Part shown: in pieces, positions 1 through 8,857 of the stretch
Position numbering within the stretch: position 1 is the stretch's first letter
Layout of the letters: every line of letters starts with the position of its first letter
Assembly (NCBI RefSeq): GCF_004359215.1
Contig: NW_027152039.1
Location: forward strand, 1 to 12,885
DNA length: 12,885 bases
From: Bremia lactucae
Taxonomy: Eukaryota > Oomycota > Peronosporomycetes > Peronosporales > Peronosporaceae
Direction of reading: 5' to 3'
Translations under genes and position numbers: made by a program
Notes under the pieces: generated by a model
What the model saw: only the letters and a program-made list of their open reading frames with translations
The model's database searches: none
Told to the model about the DNA's origin: nothing

Positions 1-75
1 TAAATCTCGGAAAACTCCTGAGCCAGGAAATCAAGTCCGGATCCGGAAGAATTTCGTGACTATTAACCGGAGAAG

Positions 76-91
76 CCCCGATGTCTCGGGG
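76..91. repeat. Short perfect hairpin (6-bp stem, 4-nt loop)
   Basis: CCCCGA at 76-81 pairs perfectly with TCGGGG at 86-91 around a four-base loop (82-85). Five of the six pairs involve strong or flanking G/C positions. In some LINEs a 3' stem-loop in the RNA is recognised by the reverse transcriptase; whether this one belongs to the element is unknown. Confidence 0.5.
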
Positions 92-150
92 TGCTTGGGT
101 AAAAAGTTCGATGCCAAGCTCGTGGAGACTGGGGTAGTGAAAAGGACGAT

Positions 151-234
151 GACAAGTAGTCATGCGTCCGAAAGCCCCGCACAGAGCCGAGAGCCTGTGG
201 CAGTAGACAGCGAGCTGACAGGAAGTCATGCGTC
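151..234. repeat. Imperfect direct repeat, 66-bp period
   Basis: The 18 bases at 151-168 recur at 217-234 with two mismatches and share the 11-mer AGTCATGCGTC. Similarity extends weakly through the 66-bp period. On the minus strand, in one frame, both units read THD[FY]LS followed by LPQ, so the period equals 22 codons. This may be a decayed two-unit tandem repeat in the element 3' UTR or flank. Confidence 0.5.
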
Positions 235-283
235 GCATAAACCGGCAAAGTGCCATTTATAAACTTTGTTATTTTAACCTTTA

Positions 284-301
284 ATATTAAAATTTTAATA
301 T
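284..301. repeat. 18-bp perfect AT-only palindrome
   Basis: ATATTAAAATTTTAATAT reads identically on both strands. After one mismatch on each side (283/302) three further pairs match. It sits within the AT-rich block 245-315 just past the element's last stop codon. It may simply reflect AT-rich composition; as RNA it could form a weak hairpin near the 3' end. Confidence 0.55.
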
Positions 302-381
302 CAAATTTAAATAGAGTTTGTGCCGACATGCAAGAGAGCCCCTTGAACGACGGTACCGATACCGCGATGTTCACGTTTAGC

Positions 382-849
382 CTATGCTAAGAGTTGACGT
401 GTACCTGTCTCCCAAAAACGGGTGACACTATGCGATGCCGTGGTCAGCACGCCCTTGAAAACCGCATCATTTCGCTCCTGCCATAAGTGGGTGAGGCACA
501 AGGTACTCATGAGAAACCAAATCCGTTTCCAGACACGGACCCCTGCCGCTGCATCAGTCGTGAATCGTTGGTACAATCGGTGTCTCAGCCGTGGTGAGAT
601 AGATGGGGCTTGACGATTGGCGCTGCCTGAATATTGACAAGTACCAGACAGGCCTGCCACAGTTTCACCGGTCCAATGACCAATTAATTTTGCCCAACAC
701 GAACGCGCCTTCGGGCAATCCCAAAATATGTAGGCCAGTGTTTCTTGAACCCCTCGACATGCTTGATGTGCACGGCAACTATTGTCGTCGTTACGATTCT
801 CATGGTAAAGTTTGAGTTGCTTGGTTGCTATACGATAGCAAGTCCACAC
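382..849 (-). pseudogene. ORF2 C-terminus: RT-associated zinc finger (zf-RVT)
   Basis: This is the last piece of the polyprotein, ending in TAG at 382. It carries the zf-RVT signature of plant and oomycete L1-like elements: a Cys-x5-Cys pair (CRAHQAC), then ETLAYIFWDCP and a nearby CW, followed by WTGE. The usual HxFxxC is YIFWDC here, so the His ligand appears to be Tyr. The C-terminal half (WKRIWFLMSTLCLTHLWQER) matches the hydrophobic tail that typically follows this finger and ends with an LWxxR box. The frame differs from the upstream fragment (800-1993), so a single-base indel lies near 800-849. The region is unique in the window because it is outside the duplicated unit. Confidence 0.8.
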
Positions 850-1993
850 CTGGTATTCTGTGAGCCCATGTGCATGATCCCAAACTTGAGACAGTCGCTG
901 ATGCGCTACAACTCGCTGCCATCGGTCCGTTCTGGTGGGCAGCTTTCAGACGCTGCATTAGTGGTCGTAATGCCACAGCGAGCTGACGTTTGTGAAGCTT
1001 AAATGACAGACGGGAAAGTGTTGTGCGAATGGCTGCATTTGACACCTCATCTGCGACCGCCCATGGCAACCGATGATGTCGAGGATGAGCGTAAAACACT
1101 ACTTCGTGCCGCTGAAGTTGTTCAAGCCATGTTGCCCTTTCCATTCCACTATCCGTTACTAGTTCAGGAAACCTTGTAGTGAAGAACCAGCGAAACCCGT
1201 CGGCCGCCTGCGTCAGGTATATCCTAGCTTCCTCTGGGACCTTGTGACCTCTTCTCACTCCAGATATACGACCCCGGCATTCTGTGGACCAGTCATAGTG
1301 ATGCCGAAAAGAAGGAGCGTGCCGAAGTGTCAACCTAGGCTGGAGCGCTAAATCAGTCCCGATCTGAAAAGGTGGGGATGCCAGCAATATCGCTGTTGCC
1401 CATCGTCGTAACTTGGGGTGCGAATGGTCGGTAACGTGCTGTCCGGACAGTGGTATGCTGAAGACAAACTCGGACGGCCCCGTCCACCGAATACGTAAGT
1501 CCGAGATGGTGCATGGTACAATCCGGTCATACGTATAGCCGAGCAACTGCCTGCCCCGTGCATCCCGGATATATGGATTCTTGCTCCATCCAAGCCTCCC
1601 CCAGAATTGATGAATAGATCTCAAGTGAGGATCCGCGAGTGATGTTACTTCAGGAAAAGTCAAGTAATAAGACAGAACCCATTCATCCTCTTCCCACCAG
1701 CTACCTGCACTGGCGAGTAGGGTTGGTGTATACGCACGTGCCCGATCTCCAAACAGGCATAATTGGTCGTCTGTAGGCTCCAGGAGCTTGTCGATATCCG
1801 CTATGAATGAAGTTTTGGCAGGCTTTGACAAAGAGGTTGACCACCACCCCTGACCGCGGCCGTTCGTGCAAAACAAGTGCTGAAGTAGTCGGCTGGCCCT
1901 GATAAGCCCAAAAACGGCACGCTCCAAATTACTTGTCGTGAGCTTGCGTAAGCCACCGGAGAGCGTGTTTGGTGCGCTGTGTTTTGATAACAA
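800..1993 (-). pseudogene. ORF2 post-RT (thumb/connection) region
   Basis: A 397-residue open segment lies between the RT thumb and the zinc finger. It has no catalytic motif of its own. LINE proteins of this type usually have several hundred residues here, and the position and the following zf-RVT support the assignment. Recognisable local features are a FGLIRASRLLQHL helix-like segment near the start and Trp-rich stretches (SWWEEDEW) in the middle. The first roughly 20 residues are probably out of frame: the ten-C run at 2015-2024 shifts the reading frame after the thumb, and another frame there reads GGGVGLASVEV, which looks like the expected continuation. The low-coordinate end also runs out of frame, overlapping the next fragment by 50 bp. 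Positions 800-1723 occur only once; 1724-1993 are repeated at 6471-6739. Confidence 0.72.
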
Positions 1994-2011
1994 CCTCGAC
2001 CGATGCGAGCC

Positions 2012-2344
2012 CTACCCCCCCCCCGGCCTTAGTCGAAGTAAAGGGGAGACCCGGATTAATCTTTGACGGCGCGCTGCTGTGGTGGTTGCGTGTGCCCACA
2101 AAAATTGTTTATACAAATTTTGTACGTCCTTGATCGCCCAGTCGGGAATTTCGAAAACCGCAGCCGTAAAAAGAATAGCCGGTAGGATGATGGAATTTAA
2201 TACCATCACGCGATTCTCGACGCTTGTAGCAATCGTGGAAGCCGTGAATAATAGCCGTTGAAGCTCTCTGATGCGAAGCGCCCAATTACGATGTTGTAGG
2301 TCGCCTATACCCACTTCATAACCCAAGTACCGCACTGTATCCAC
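2012..2344 (-). pseudogene. ORF2 RT thumb fragment (unit A)
   Basis: The segment starts with DTVRYLGYEVG, which corresponds to the RT box after the catalytic loop (typically KYLGxxxG), followed by a thumb-like helical stretch ending in QFLWAH. The first stop, TAG at 2012, follows a ten-C run (2015-2024, read as Gly codons) and is probably a frameshift product, because another frame continues the protein. It is preceded in the same frame by a TGA at 2366-2368 that separates it from the RT palm. Identical to 6758-7090. Confidence 0.82.
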
Positions 2345-2365
2345 AGGTTGAAGTACTGAGATGCC

Positions 2366-2674
2366 TCAAAACGTCTGCACGCGCACCCATTTGTTGAGGA
2401 AAATCAGTTTGCTCTTGGCCGGCTGAGCGACTAGCCCAGCCAAATTTCCAAAGTGAGAAACTAAATGGAGCGCCTGGTCGAGCTGACACGCTTTATCTAG
2501 AAAAATCGTTGAGTCATCCACAAACGCTGAAAACGTGTGCAGACCCCGAGAGCCCCCTGGTACCGGAAGCCCTCGCAAGACGGGCGATTGTTGTATCTTG
2601 ATACCCAATAACTCTACTACGATTAGAAAAAGCAGAGGGACGAGAGGGCAGCCTTGACGAATGCCCGATACCAC
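2366..2674 (-). pseudogene. ORF2 RT palm with FVDD active site (unit A)
   Basis: Duplicate of 7112-7420, identical in translation. It contains SGIRQGCPL and the catalytic FVDD; the two Asp codons lie at 2513-2518. It ends at an in-frame TGA (2366-2368) and is separated from the upstream palm fragment by an in-frame TAA (2690-2692). Confidence 0.9.
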
Positions 2675-2689
2675 TGAAAACGGTTCGGA

Positions 2690-2965
2690 TTATTCTTCGT
2701 TGACTAAAAAGGTCGCCGTGCTTCCTGTATGAAGCCGACGGATTAGCCGTACGTATTGCTCAGAAAAACCAAATGTCGTTAGAGCCTCGTAGAGATATTC
2801 CCTGTCAGCAGTGTCATAGGCCTTGCGAAAATCCAGCAAGAGAATGATCCTACTATTCATGGCTGCCAGGGTGTCGTCCGTGGTAGCCGTCGCTAATTGA
2901 GAAAGCATCATCACCACTAATTTGTGCATCTGCCTACCGTGGACGAAACCTTGTGGGCAACACAC
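2690..2965 (-). pseudogene. ORF2 RT finger/palm with first catalytic Asp (unit A)
   Basis: Duplicate of 7436-7711, identical in translation. It contains QGFVHGR and the LLLDFRKAYD box carrying the first catalytic aspartate. It ends in TAA at 2690. It is linked to fragment 2934-3158 by a one-base frameshift near 2957. Confidence 0.88.
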
Positions 2966-3158
2966 GTTGTAATCGGGTCGCTAAAACCTTTGTAAATATC
3001 TTGTAACTCGATTGGAGCAAGGCAATAGGCCGGTAGTCCATCGCATCCGCCGAATCCCCTTTTTTTCTCAGTCGTATGATCAGGGCCTCTAGAAAAGAGG
3101 GTGGAGGTTCCGAGCCAGTCATAATTTCATTGCTAACCCTTACAAGAGCGGAGACCAA
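2934..3158 (-). pseudogene. ORF2 RT N-terminal fingers (unit A)
   Basis: Duplicate of 7680-7904. It carries the MDYRPIAL box followed by KIFTKVLATRL. It is frame-shifted relative to both neighbours: a seven-A run (3177-3183) lies upstream in the gene and a second break lies near 2957. Confidence 0.87.
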
Positions 3159-4075
3159 CAGAGCCGTCGTATCCTTAAAAAAACATTGTTGAGACCGTCT
3201 GGACCAGCGGATTTTCGACGGCTGAGCCCTGCAATGGCTGTGAGAACCTCGGCTTCAGAAAATTCAGCTAAGAGAGCCGTGTTGGCTGCCTTCGAAATAG
3301 CTCGCTCTGTCGGAATGTGTACGAATTGCTGAATGGCCGCGCTTAAGCCGTGAAGAGGCTGTTTTCGATGAATGACACCGAGTACTTGCGTCCATTCAGA
3401 TGCGAATTTGTCCGCTATGGAAGTATTTCTGGTGAATGCTGGACCGTGATGTTGTAGTATGGTTGTGACGTGTTGGTCACGTTCCCAATCGGACACTCGG
3501 TTGTATATCCATCGTAACCGGTCTGTCGATCTGACGAGGTTTTGGCCTAGCCGTACAAGATTCTCCTGCCGTAAGCCTTCCAGAATGCTTGAAATCCATT
3601 GTGGCCGATTGAACAATTGCCTTTGTGTGCGGTGCTTTGAGTTATGGCGGAGCCGTGCACGGTGCTGCTTCACCCGCTGGCTTACACGGCAGATGCAGCG
3701 TTTGCACTCGGCCACCTCAATGTCCCAAGTAAGCATAGATGTAGCTTGACCAATAGCCATGCCATCCATATCCTTGACTAATTCGTCGATCACTTGGGCG
3801 GGACGGGATGATTGAATAGGGTAAGCCACTGCTCGACTCCGTAAATGTCGACGAGGCCTGCTCGTATCCCTTAAGCACAGGACCACCTCCTGATGATCCG
3901 TATGGTGAAAAGGGACACGCATCTCTACCCACTGAACTCTGTCCACCCAAATAGCAGGGACATGGAATCGATCGATTCGGCTGGCTCGTTCACCCACCAT
4001 ATATGTGAAATGATCTACAAAATCGTCAGTTATGTCATCATCCGCATGGTCTCTCAGCACTCTTGCGTCTGCCAA
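3140..4075 (-). pseudogene. ORF2 endonuclease C-terminus, linker and RT start (unit A)
   Basis: Duplicate of 7886-8821, identical in translation. It holds the SRIDR and HTDH endonuclease boxes near its start and SAGPDGLNN of the RT at its end. It is in the same frame as 4112-4534, from which a TGA at 4112-4114 separates it. Confidence 0.88.
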
Positions 4076-4111
4076 ACCGATCCGAGAAATGACGGTGTCT
4101 AAGGCAGGACT

Positions 4112-4534
4112 TCACGACCTGTTGGAGCAGTGATGTCCAGCACGATCGAGAAGAGGACTTTGTACACAATTAAAGTCTCCAGCGATGATCGTGTTGATGG
4201 GGTCCAGATGCCAAGAGAATGGAGAGGTGAAAAAGGCCTCGCGTTCCGGCCGTAATGTGGGAGCATACAGATTGACGAGGAGAATGTCTCCAATCAAGAC
4301 ACTTAATGCACGCGTACTCCAGCGATCCTGATGACATACCGACGAGTGGACAGCAGAGTACGGGGTTAAAAGAATTGCTACGCCAGCGTGTCGTGACGAA
4401 CCCATACTCCAGTACGACAATGGAGGAGCCTCGGGCTTTTGGTGCTGACCCCACAAGCGAACCCACTGGGCACTCAGCTGAGCCACTTCCTCCACTGTTT
4501 GGACGTGCGTTTCTTGGATACACCACGCCAACAC
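4112..4534 (-). pseudogene. ORF2 APE-type endonuclease core (unit A)
   Basis: Duplicate of 8858-9280, identical in translation, with QETH, NLYAP and AGDFN boxes. In-frame TGA codons bound it on both sides (4559-4561 and 4112-4114). Confidence 0.9.
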
Positions 4535-4558
4535 ACGTTGTCCAGAAGTCTGTCGTCG

Positions 4559-5476
4559 TCACGCCGCCATCCACCCTGCACGGGTTCGCGCGTTTTGAGT
4601 GATTATTACCTCATCACCCACCCACCGTCGCTGATCTGTTTCCTTGTTAGTGTCAGGGAAAGTAGCCCAATCCTGAAGCAAGCGAGCACGTCCATAGGCA
4701 TCGACTTCCTCCAATGAACAAGTGCGAAGATAGGAGGGAAGGTGCAGCCGTGAGCTGCCCTCAAAATTCAAGAAGGAACCGCGCCACCGCAGTTGCCAAC
4801 GATGTAGAAAAAAATGTACGAATGTTCGCCAGTTCACCCGGTGATTATCCGATGAGTAATATGCCCCTTGATAGTGACTGTTTCGTCGTAGCAGGTGAAC
4901 ATGACAGCGTAGTTTATCGGGGAGAGTGAGCGGATGTACGTCATCCCCCGTCAATGCACGTATCTCCTTGTCAAACAAATCAGCGCAAAGTAGATGGTGA
5001 CTTAGACGGATTCGTCGTCGCGGGTCACAGCGCCTTAAAATTTCATCTTTGGCATAGTTACAGCCTCGTAGTTTGTTCCAGTGATCCCCGTTGTCAATAA
5101 GGGGAGCGAGAGAAGGAGAGGATTGACTCCACTGCGCGCGAGAAATCCATTGGTCTAACCACTGTGAGGTGGTGGCATCCTTCACCCTGAGACGGTACGC
5201 TTGAAGACCCGATAGCAGGCACTCCTGTCGCCACTTCGATGTCCACTGCACAATAACCTGATCGGCTAAGCTGGCTAGTAATTCATCTAGAAAGACAAAG
5301 CGTCGCACGTGATGGAGCAGAAGATTCGGCTCCATTCGCACCGTTTTTAGCCACGCCTCCGTTCCACTATGAACTAAAGGATATGACGTCTCAGCTGTGA
5401 CCGGCCATTCAGACCCTGAGGCATACCAAACCGATGGCCACTCCTCACGATAAACGCGTCCGTCTGGAAAAGCCAT
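4559..5476 (-). pseudogene. ORF2 unrecognised region plus first endonuclease strand (unit A)
   Basis: Duplicate of 9305-10291, but shorter at its start. The T run at 5510-5516 has one base more than in unit B, so the frame is closed upstream of the ATG at 5476. From that ATG on, the 305 residues are identical to unit B. The end reads ITQNAR, the first box of the endonuclease, then hits TGA at 4559. Confidence 0.8.
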
Positions 5477-5542
5477 CTCGGACTGTTGAGGACTAAACGT
5501 GACTCTGCCTTTTTTTGGTTTTAATGCCCCCAGGGAGCTGGA

Positions 5543-6151
5543 TCAACCGTCGTCGTCCATGTCAACCTCTTCGGACTGCGAGGTGACGAGGCCTTGTTTT
5601 TGCGCCAACACGCTCACTTCCATATACTCATCGCTGAACACCTTGGGAACCGAAGTCGGCTGCGAAGAACGCACGACCAGCGCCTGACTGCTTTCTCCCT
5701 GGCCAGAGTGCACGACTAACGAGGTTGTTTGGCTAGCGCTAGTTAAAGGGGCTATCTCCTGTCCAGTACCAGGTGAAGCCTGCACATATAGCGCCAATTG
5801 TGTAGCGTCAGCTACCGCAGGTAGCTTTGAATGCTGTGACAGCTCTGCCTTCTGGCTGTTAAAGTCATCCGTCAGGGATGTCAGGTTTGCCGTGCTGTCC
5901 GTATGTAAGAATGCCGAATAATGGCGCTCCCAGAAACGGAGAACCAGCGGCAATGTGTCTGATACCTCAATTTTAGCCGCTTGCAGATCGTCAATGCAAG
6001 CCATGATAGAGATAGGGTATTCCTTGGCCGTGTCTAACACTCGACCGTGCAGCTGCACTTTTGTCGGGCGATATTTTCGACAGCTCCACTTCTCGCTGTC
6101 ACCTTCCAAGTGGATGACAAAGATATCCCGCTGCAGAAAAGTAGCGGCCAT
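5543..6151 (-). pseudogene. ORF2 OTU-like protease C-terminal half and acidic tail (unit A)
   Basis: Duplicate of 10288-10896, identical in translation. It contains RDIFVI and the ERHYSAF His box; the candidate catalytic His codon is at 5921-5923. The tail ends SEEVDMDDDG before TGA. Confidence 0.78.
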
Positions 6152-6233
6152 ACCGAGTATGTCACTTCCTCCCCAGCAAGGATCCGAAACTATTGTGTCT
6201 CTGTCAGACGGGTTGCTGCATAGTCTGTTAAAA

Positions 6234-6469
6234 TCACCGCAGTTGAGTTGCCGACTCCTCTCTGGTCATTGTCGGCCACCATCGGCCAACATTTTTTAAC
6301 GTATTGACCCTCAGGTCGTGGGGGAGCTGACCTTCCAAATTCAGCAACCCAGCGTACTTGATACCACGCTTAACGCTGGCCGTGAGAGGCTCCAGGGCCG
6401 TGATTGGTGCGTCCAAGGCGGAGTCTGCGACGGCTTAAGCGATCGCCATCGCCAAACAGTTTCCAGTGG
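6234..6469 (-). pseudogene. ORF2 OTU-like N-terminal half, cut by the junction (unit A)
   Basis: Duplicate of 10979-11214. The Cys motif (TGNCL, Cys codon 6456-6458) lies only about 11 bases from the junction N at 6470. An in-frame TAA at 6435-6437 follows the motif, exactly as in unit B. Upstream of the N the reading switches to the post-RT region, so this copy has no N-terminus of its own. Confidence 0.78.
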
Positions 6470-6470
6470 N
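6470..6470. other. Single N at the tandem-unit junction
   Basis: The only ambiguous base of the window marks the join between units A and B. The local sequence GG-N-TGG is GGTTGG at the start of unit A (1721-1726) and GGCTGG at the end of unit B (11213-11218). The N therefore sits exactly where the two parent sequences disagree. This is what a consensus of two ends overlapped on six bases would give. Confidence 0.9.
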
Positions 6471-6739
6471 TGGTGTATACGCACGTGCCCGATCTCCAAA
6501 CAGGCATAATTGGTCGTCTGTAGGCTCCAGGAGCTTGTCGATATCCGCTATGAATGAAGTTTTGGCAGGCTTTGACAAAGAGGTTGACCACCCCCCTGAC
6601 CGCGGCCGTTCGTGCAAAACAAGTGCTGAAGTAGTCGGCTGGCCCTGATAAGCCCAAAAACGGCACGCTCCAAATTACTTGTCGTGAGCTTGCGTAAGCC
6701 ACCGGAGAGCGTGTTTGGTGCGCTGTGTTTTGATAACAA
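6471..6739 (-). pseudogene. ORF2 post-RT region, truncated by the junction (unit B)
   Basis: This matches 1724-1993. It has the FGLIRASRLLQHL segment, then the single-base deletion at about 6591 relative to unit A, after which the open frame ends at 6548 and the remaining homology continues in another frame (KPAKTSFIADIDKLL). At 6470 the sequence leaves the RT tail and enters the OTU Cys region of unit A. The zinc finger is therefore absent from this unit. Confidence 0.75.
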
Positions 6740-6757
6740 CCTCGACCGATGCGAGCC

Positions 6758-7090
6758 CTACCCCCCCCCCGGCCTTAGTCGAAGTAAAGGGGAGACCCGG
6801 ATTAATCTTTGACGGCGCGCTGCTGTGGTGGTTGCGTGTGCCCACAAAAATTGTTTATACAAATTTTGTACGTCCTTGATCGCCCAGTCGGGAATTTCGA
6901 AAACCGCAGCCGTAAAAAGAATAGCCGGTAGGATGATGGAATTTAATACCATCACGCGATTCTCGACGCTTGTAGCAATCGTGGAAGCCGTGAATAATAG
7001 CCGTTGAAGCTCTCTGATGCGAAGCGCCCAATTACGATGTTGTAGGTCGCCTATACCCACTTCATAACCCAAGTACCGCACTGTATCCAC
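6758..7090 (-). pseudogene. ORF2 RT thumb fragment (unit B)
   Basis: 110 residues beginning DTVRYLGYEVG, the box that follows the catalytic loop in LINE RTs, then a basic helical stretch (IRELQRLLFTA) and QFLWAH. The frame ends just after the ten-C run at 6761-6770, where Gly codons lead to TAG at 6758. Another frame continues with GVGLASVEV, a plausible ancestral continuation, so an indel in the run is likely. It is in the same frame as the palm fragment 7112-7420, with only a TGA (7112-7114) between them. Confidence 0.82.
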
Positions 7091-7111
7091 AGGTTGAAGT
7101 ACTGAGATGCC

Positions 7112-7420
7112 TCAAAACGTCTGCACGCGCACCCATTTGTTGAGGAAAATCAGTTTGCTCTTGGCCGGCTGAGCGACTAGCCCAGCCAAATTTCCAAAGT
7201 GAGAAACTAAATGGAGCGCCTGGTCGAGCTGACACGCTTTATCTAGAAAAATCGTTGAGTCATCCACAAACGCTGAAAACGTGTGCAGACCCCGAGAGCC
7301 CCCTGGTACCGGAAGCCCTCGCAAGACGGGCGATTGTTGTATCTTGATACCCAATAACTCTACTACGATTAGAAAAAGCAGAGGGACGAGAGGGCAGCCT
7401 TGACGAATGCCCGATACCAC
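7112..7420 (-). pseudogene. ORF2 reverse transcriptase palm, catalytic FVDD (unit B)
   Basis: The palm copies RNA into DNA at the nicked target. SGIRQGCPL followed by [12 protein letters not shown] is the RT box before the active-site loop. [12 protein letters not shown] is the active-site box, with the two metal-binding Asp codons at 7262-7264 and 7259-7261. Most LINEs have YADD or FADD; here the second position is Val. [12 protein letters not shown] is the next box (usually N..K[ST]). The fragment ends in TGA at 7112 in the same frame as the following thumb. It is separated from the upstream fragment by TAA at 7436, also in frame, so both look like point nonsense changes. Confidence 0.92.
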
Positions 7421-7435
7421 TGAAAACGGTTCGGA

Positions 7436-7711
7436 TTATTCTTCGTTGACTAAAAAGGTCGCCGTGCTTCCTGTATGAAGCCGACGGATTAGCCGTACGT
7501 ATTGCTCAGAAAAACCAAATGTCGTTAGAGCCTCGTAGAGATATTCCCTGTCAGCAGTGTCATAGGCCTTGCGAAAATCCAGCAAGAGAATGATCCTACT
7601 ATTCATGGCTGCCAGGGTGTCGTCCGTGGTAGCCGTCGCTAATTGAGAAAGCATCATCACCACTAATTTGTGCATCTGCCTACCGTGGACGAAACCTTGT
7701 GGGCAACACAC
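7436..7711 (-). pseudogene. ORF2 RT fingers/palm with first catalytic Asp (unit B)
   Basis: QGFVHGRQ is the LINE RT box Q.GF..GR. LLLDFRKAYDTADREYL holds the first catalytic aspartate (codon 7577-7579) and the conserved KAYD. The frame continues to FLVNEE and stops at TAA 7436-7438; past it the same frame runs [16 protein letters not shown], the usual spacing to the next RT box. The break with the upstream fragment is a one-base shift at a CCC near 7702-7704. Confidence 0.9.
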
Positions 7712-7904
7712 GTTGTAATCGGGTCGCTAAAACCTTTGTAAATATCTTGTAACTCGATTGGAGCAAGGCAATAGGCCGGTAGTCCATCGCATCCGCCGAA
7801 TCCCCTTTTTTTCTCAGTCGTATGATCAGGGCCTCTAGAAAAGAGGGTGGAGGTTCCGAGCCAGTCATAATTTCATTGCTAACCCTTACAAGAGCGGAGA
7901 CCAA
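7680..7904 (-). pseudogene. ORF2 RT N-terminal fingers (unit B)
   Basis: The sequence IIRLRKKGD, DYRPIALLQSSYKIFTKVLATRL and QRVLPT matches the RT box in which a Lys-rich strand is followed by YRPI[AS]L and the K...K.LA.RL helix. It joins the preceding SAGPDGLNN box across a seven-A run (7923-7929, T7 in the coding sense), where one base too many or too few changes frame. It joins the following QGFVHGR across a second shift near 7703. Confidence 0.88.
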
Positions 7905-8821
7905 CAGAGCCGTCGTATCCTTAAAAAAACATTGTTGAGACCGTCTGGACCAGCGGATTTTCGACGGCTGAGCCCTGCAATGGCTGTGAGAACCTCGGCT
8001 TCAGAAAATTCAGCTAAGAGAGCCGTGTTGGCTGCCTTCGAAATAGCTCGCTCTGTCGGAATGTGTACGAATTGCTGAATGGCCGCGCTTAAGCCGTGAA
8101 GAGGCTGTTTTCGATGAATGACACCGAGTACTTGCGTCCATTCAGATGCGAATTTGTCCGCTATGGAAGTATTTCTGGTGAATGCTGGACCGTGATGTTG
8201 TAGTATGGTTGTGACGTGTTGGTCACGTTCCCAATCGGACACTCGGTTGTATATCCATCGTAACCGGTCTGTCGATCTGACGAGGTTTTGGCCTAGCCGT
8301 ACAAGATTCTCCTGCCGTAAGCCTTCCAGAATGCTTGAAATCCATTGTGGCCGATTGAACAATTGCCTTTGTGTGCGGTGCTTTGAGTTATGGCGGAGCC
8401 GTGCACGGTGCTGCTTCACCCGCTGGCTTACACGGCAGATGCAGCGTTTGCACTCGGCCACCTCAATGTCCCAAGTAAGCATAGATGTAGCTTGACCAAT
8501 AGCCATGCCATCCATATCCTTGACTAATTCGTCGATCACTTGGGCGGGACGGGATGATTGAATAGGGTAAGCCACTGCTCGACTCCGTAAATGTCGACGA
8601 GGCCTGCTCGTATCCCTTAAGCACAGGACCACCTCCTGATGATCCGTATGGTGAAAAGGGACACGCATCTCTACCCACTGAACTCTGTCCACCCAAATAG
8701 CAGGGACATGGAATCGATCGATTCGGCTGGCTCGTTCACCCACCATATATGTGAAATGATCTACAAAATCGTCAGTTATGTCATCATCCGCATGGTCTCT
8801 CAGCACTCTTGCGTCTGCCAA
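7886..8821 (-). pseudogene. ORF2 endonuclease C-terminus, linker and RT start (unit B)
   Basis: Residues about 31-36 read ASRIDR, the APE S.IDR box, and residues 58-61 read HTDH, the final endonuclease Asp-His. A basic, Arg/Gln-rich linker of about 200 residues follows (KRCICRVSQRVKQHRARL), then SAGPDGLNNVF, the first RT box ([KS]x[PA]GPDG). The open frame continues upstream of 8821 (its apparent start is a TTG) to TGA 8858-8860; beyond that is the endonuclease core in the same frame. The end is a frameshift at the A7 run 7923-7929. Confidence 0.9.
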
Positions 8822-8857
8822 ACCGATCCGAGAAATGACGGTGTCTAAGGCAGGACT

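Larger units (their letters stand above)
1..381. other. 3' UTR of the LINE and possible flank; no gene
   Basis: This stretch lies downstream of the last element stop codon (TAG at 382-384, minus strand). It holds no convincing gene; short reading frames on both strands have no recognisable product. Positions 245-315 are strikingly AT-rich compared with both sides and contain an 18-bp palindrome. Positions 1-245 are GC-richer, with a short hairpin and an imperfect 66-bp repeat. The AT-rich block could be the element's A-rich 3' tail with host DNA beyond it, or all of it could be 3' UTR. Without a second genomic copy the boundary cannot be set. Confidence 0.6.
1724..6469. repeat. Tandem unit A of the 4.75-kb duplication
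   Basis: This unit aligns base for base with 6471-11214. The offset is +4747 up to position 1846, +4746 from there to about 5510, and +4745 to the end. These steps reflect one A (1846) missing from unit B and a T7 run (5510-5516) that is T6 in unit B (10256-10261). All translated fragments between are identical in the two units. It contains ORF2 from the OTU Cys motif to the middle of the post-RT region, so both ends cut inside one gene. Confidence 0.97.

Noticed and set aside
63..374. 103-codon minus-strand frame past the last element stop
   Set aside because: No recognisable domain. It spans the AT island and the repeat, and its repetitiveness follows from the 66-bp DNA repeat.
3459..3749. 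Plus-strand frames such as this one (also 4306-4602 and 9052-9348)
   Set aside because: Shadows of the minus-strand ORF2; they carry no known motifs.
6435..6617. Open frame running across the N that joins RT-tail residues to the OTU Cys motif
   Set aside because: A product of the unit junction combined with a one-base deletion. Both halves occur separately elsewhere in their proper contexts, so a natural fusion is not supported.
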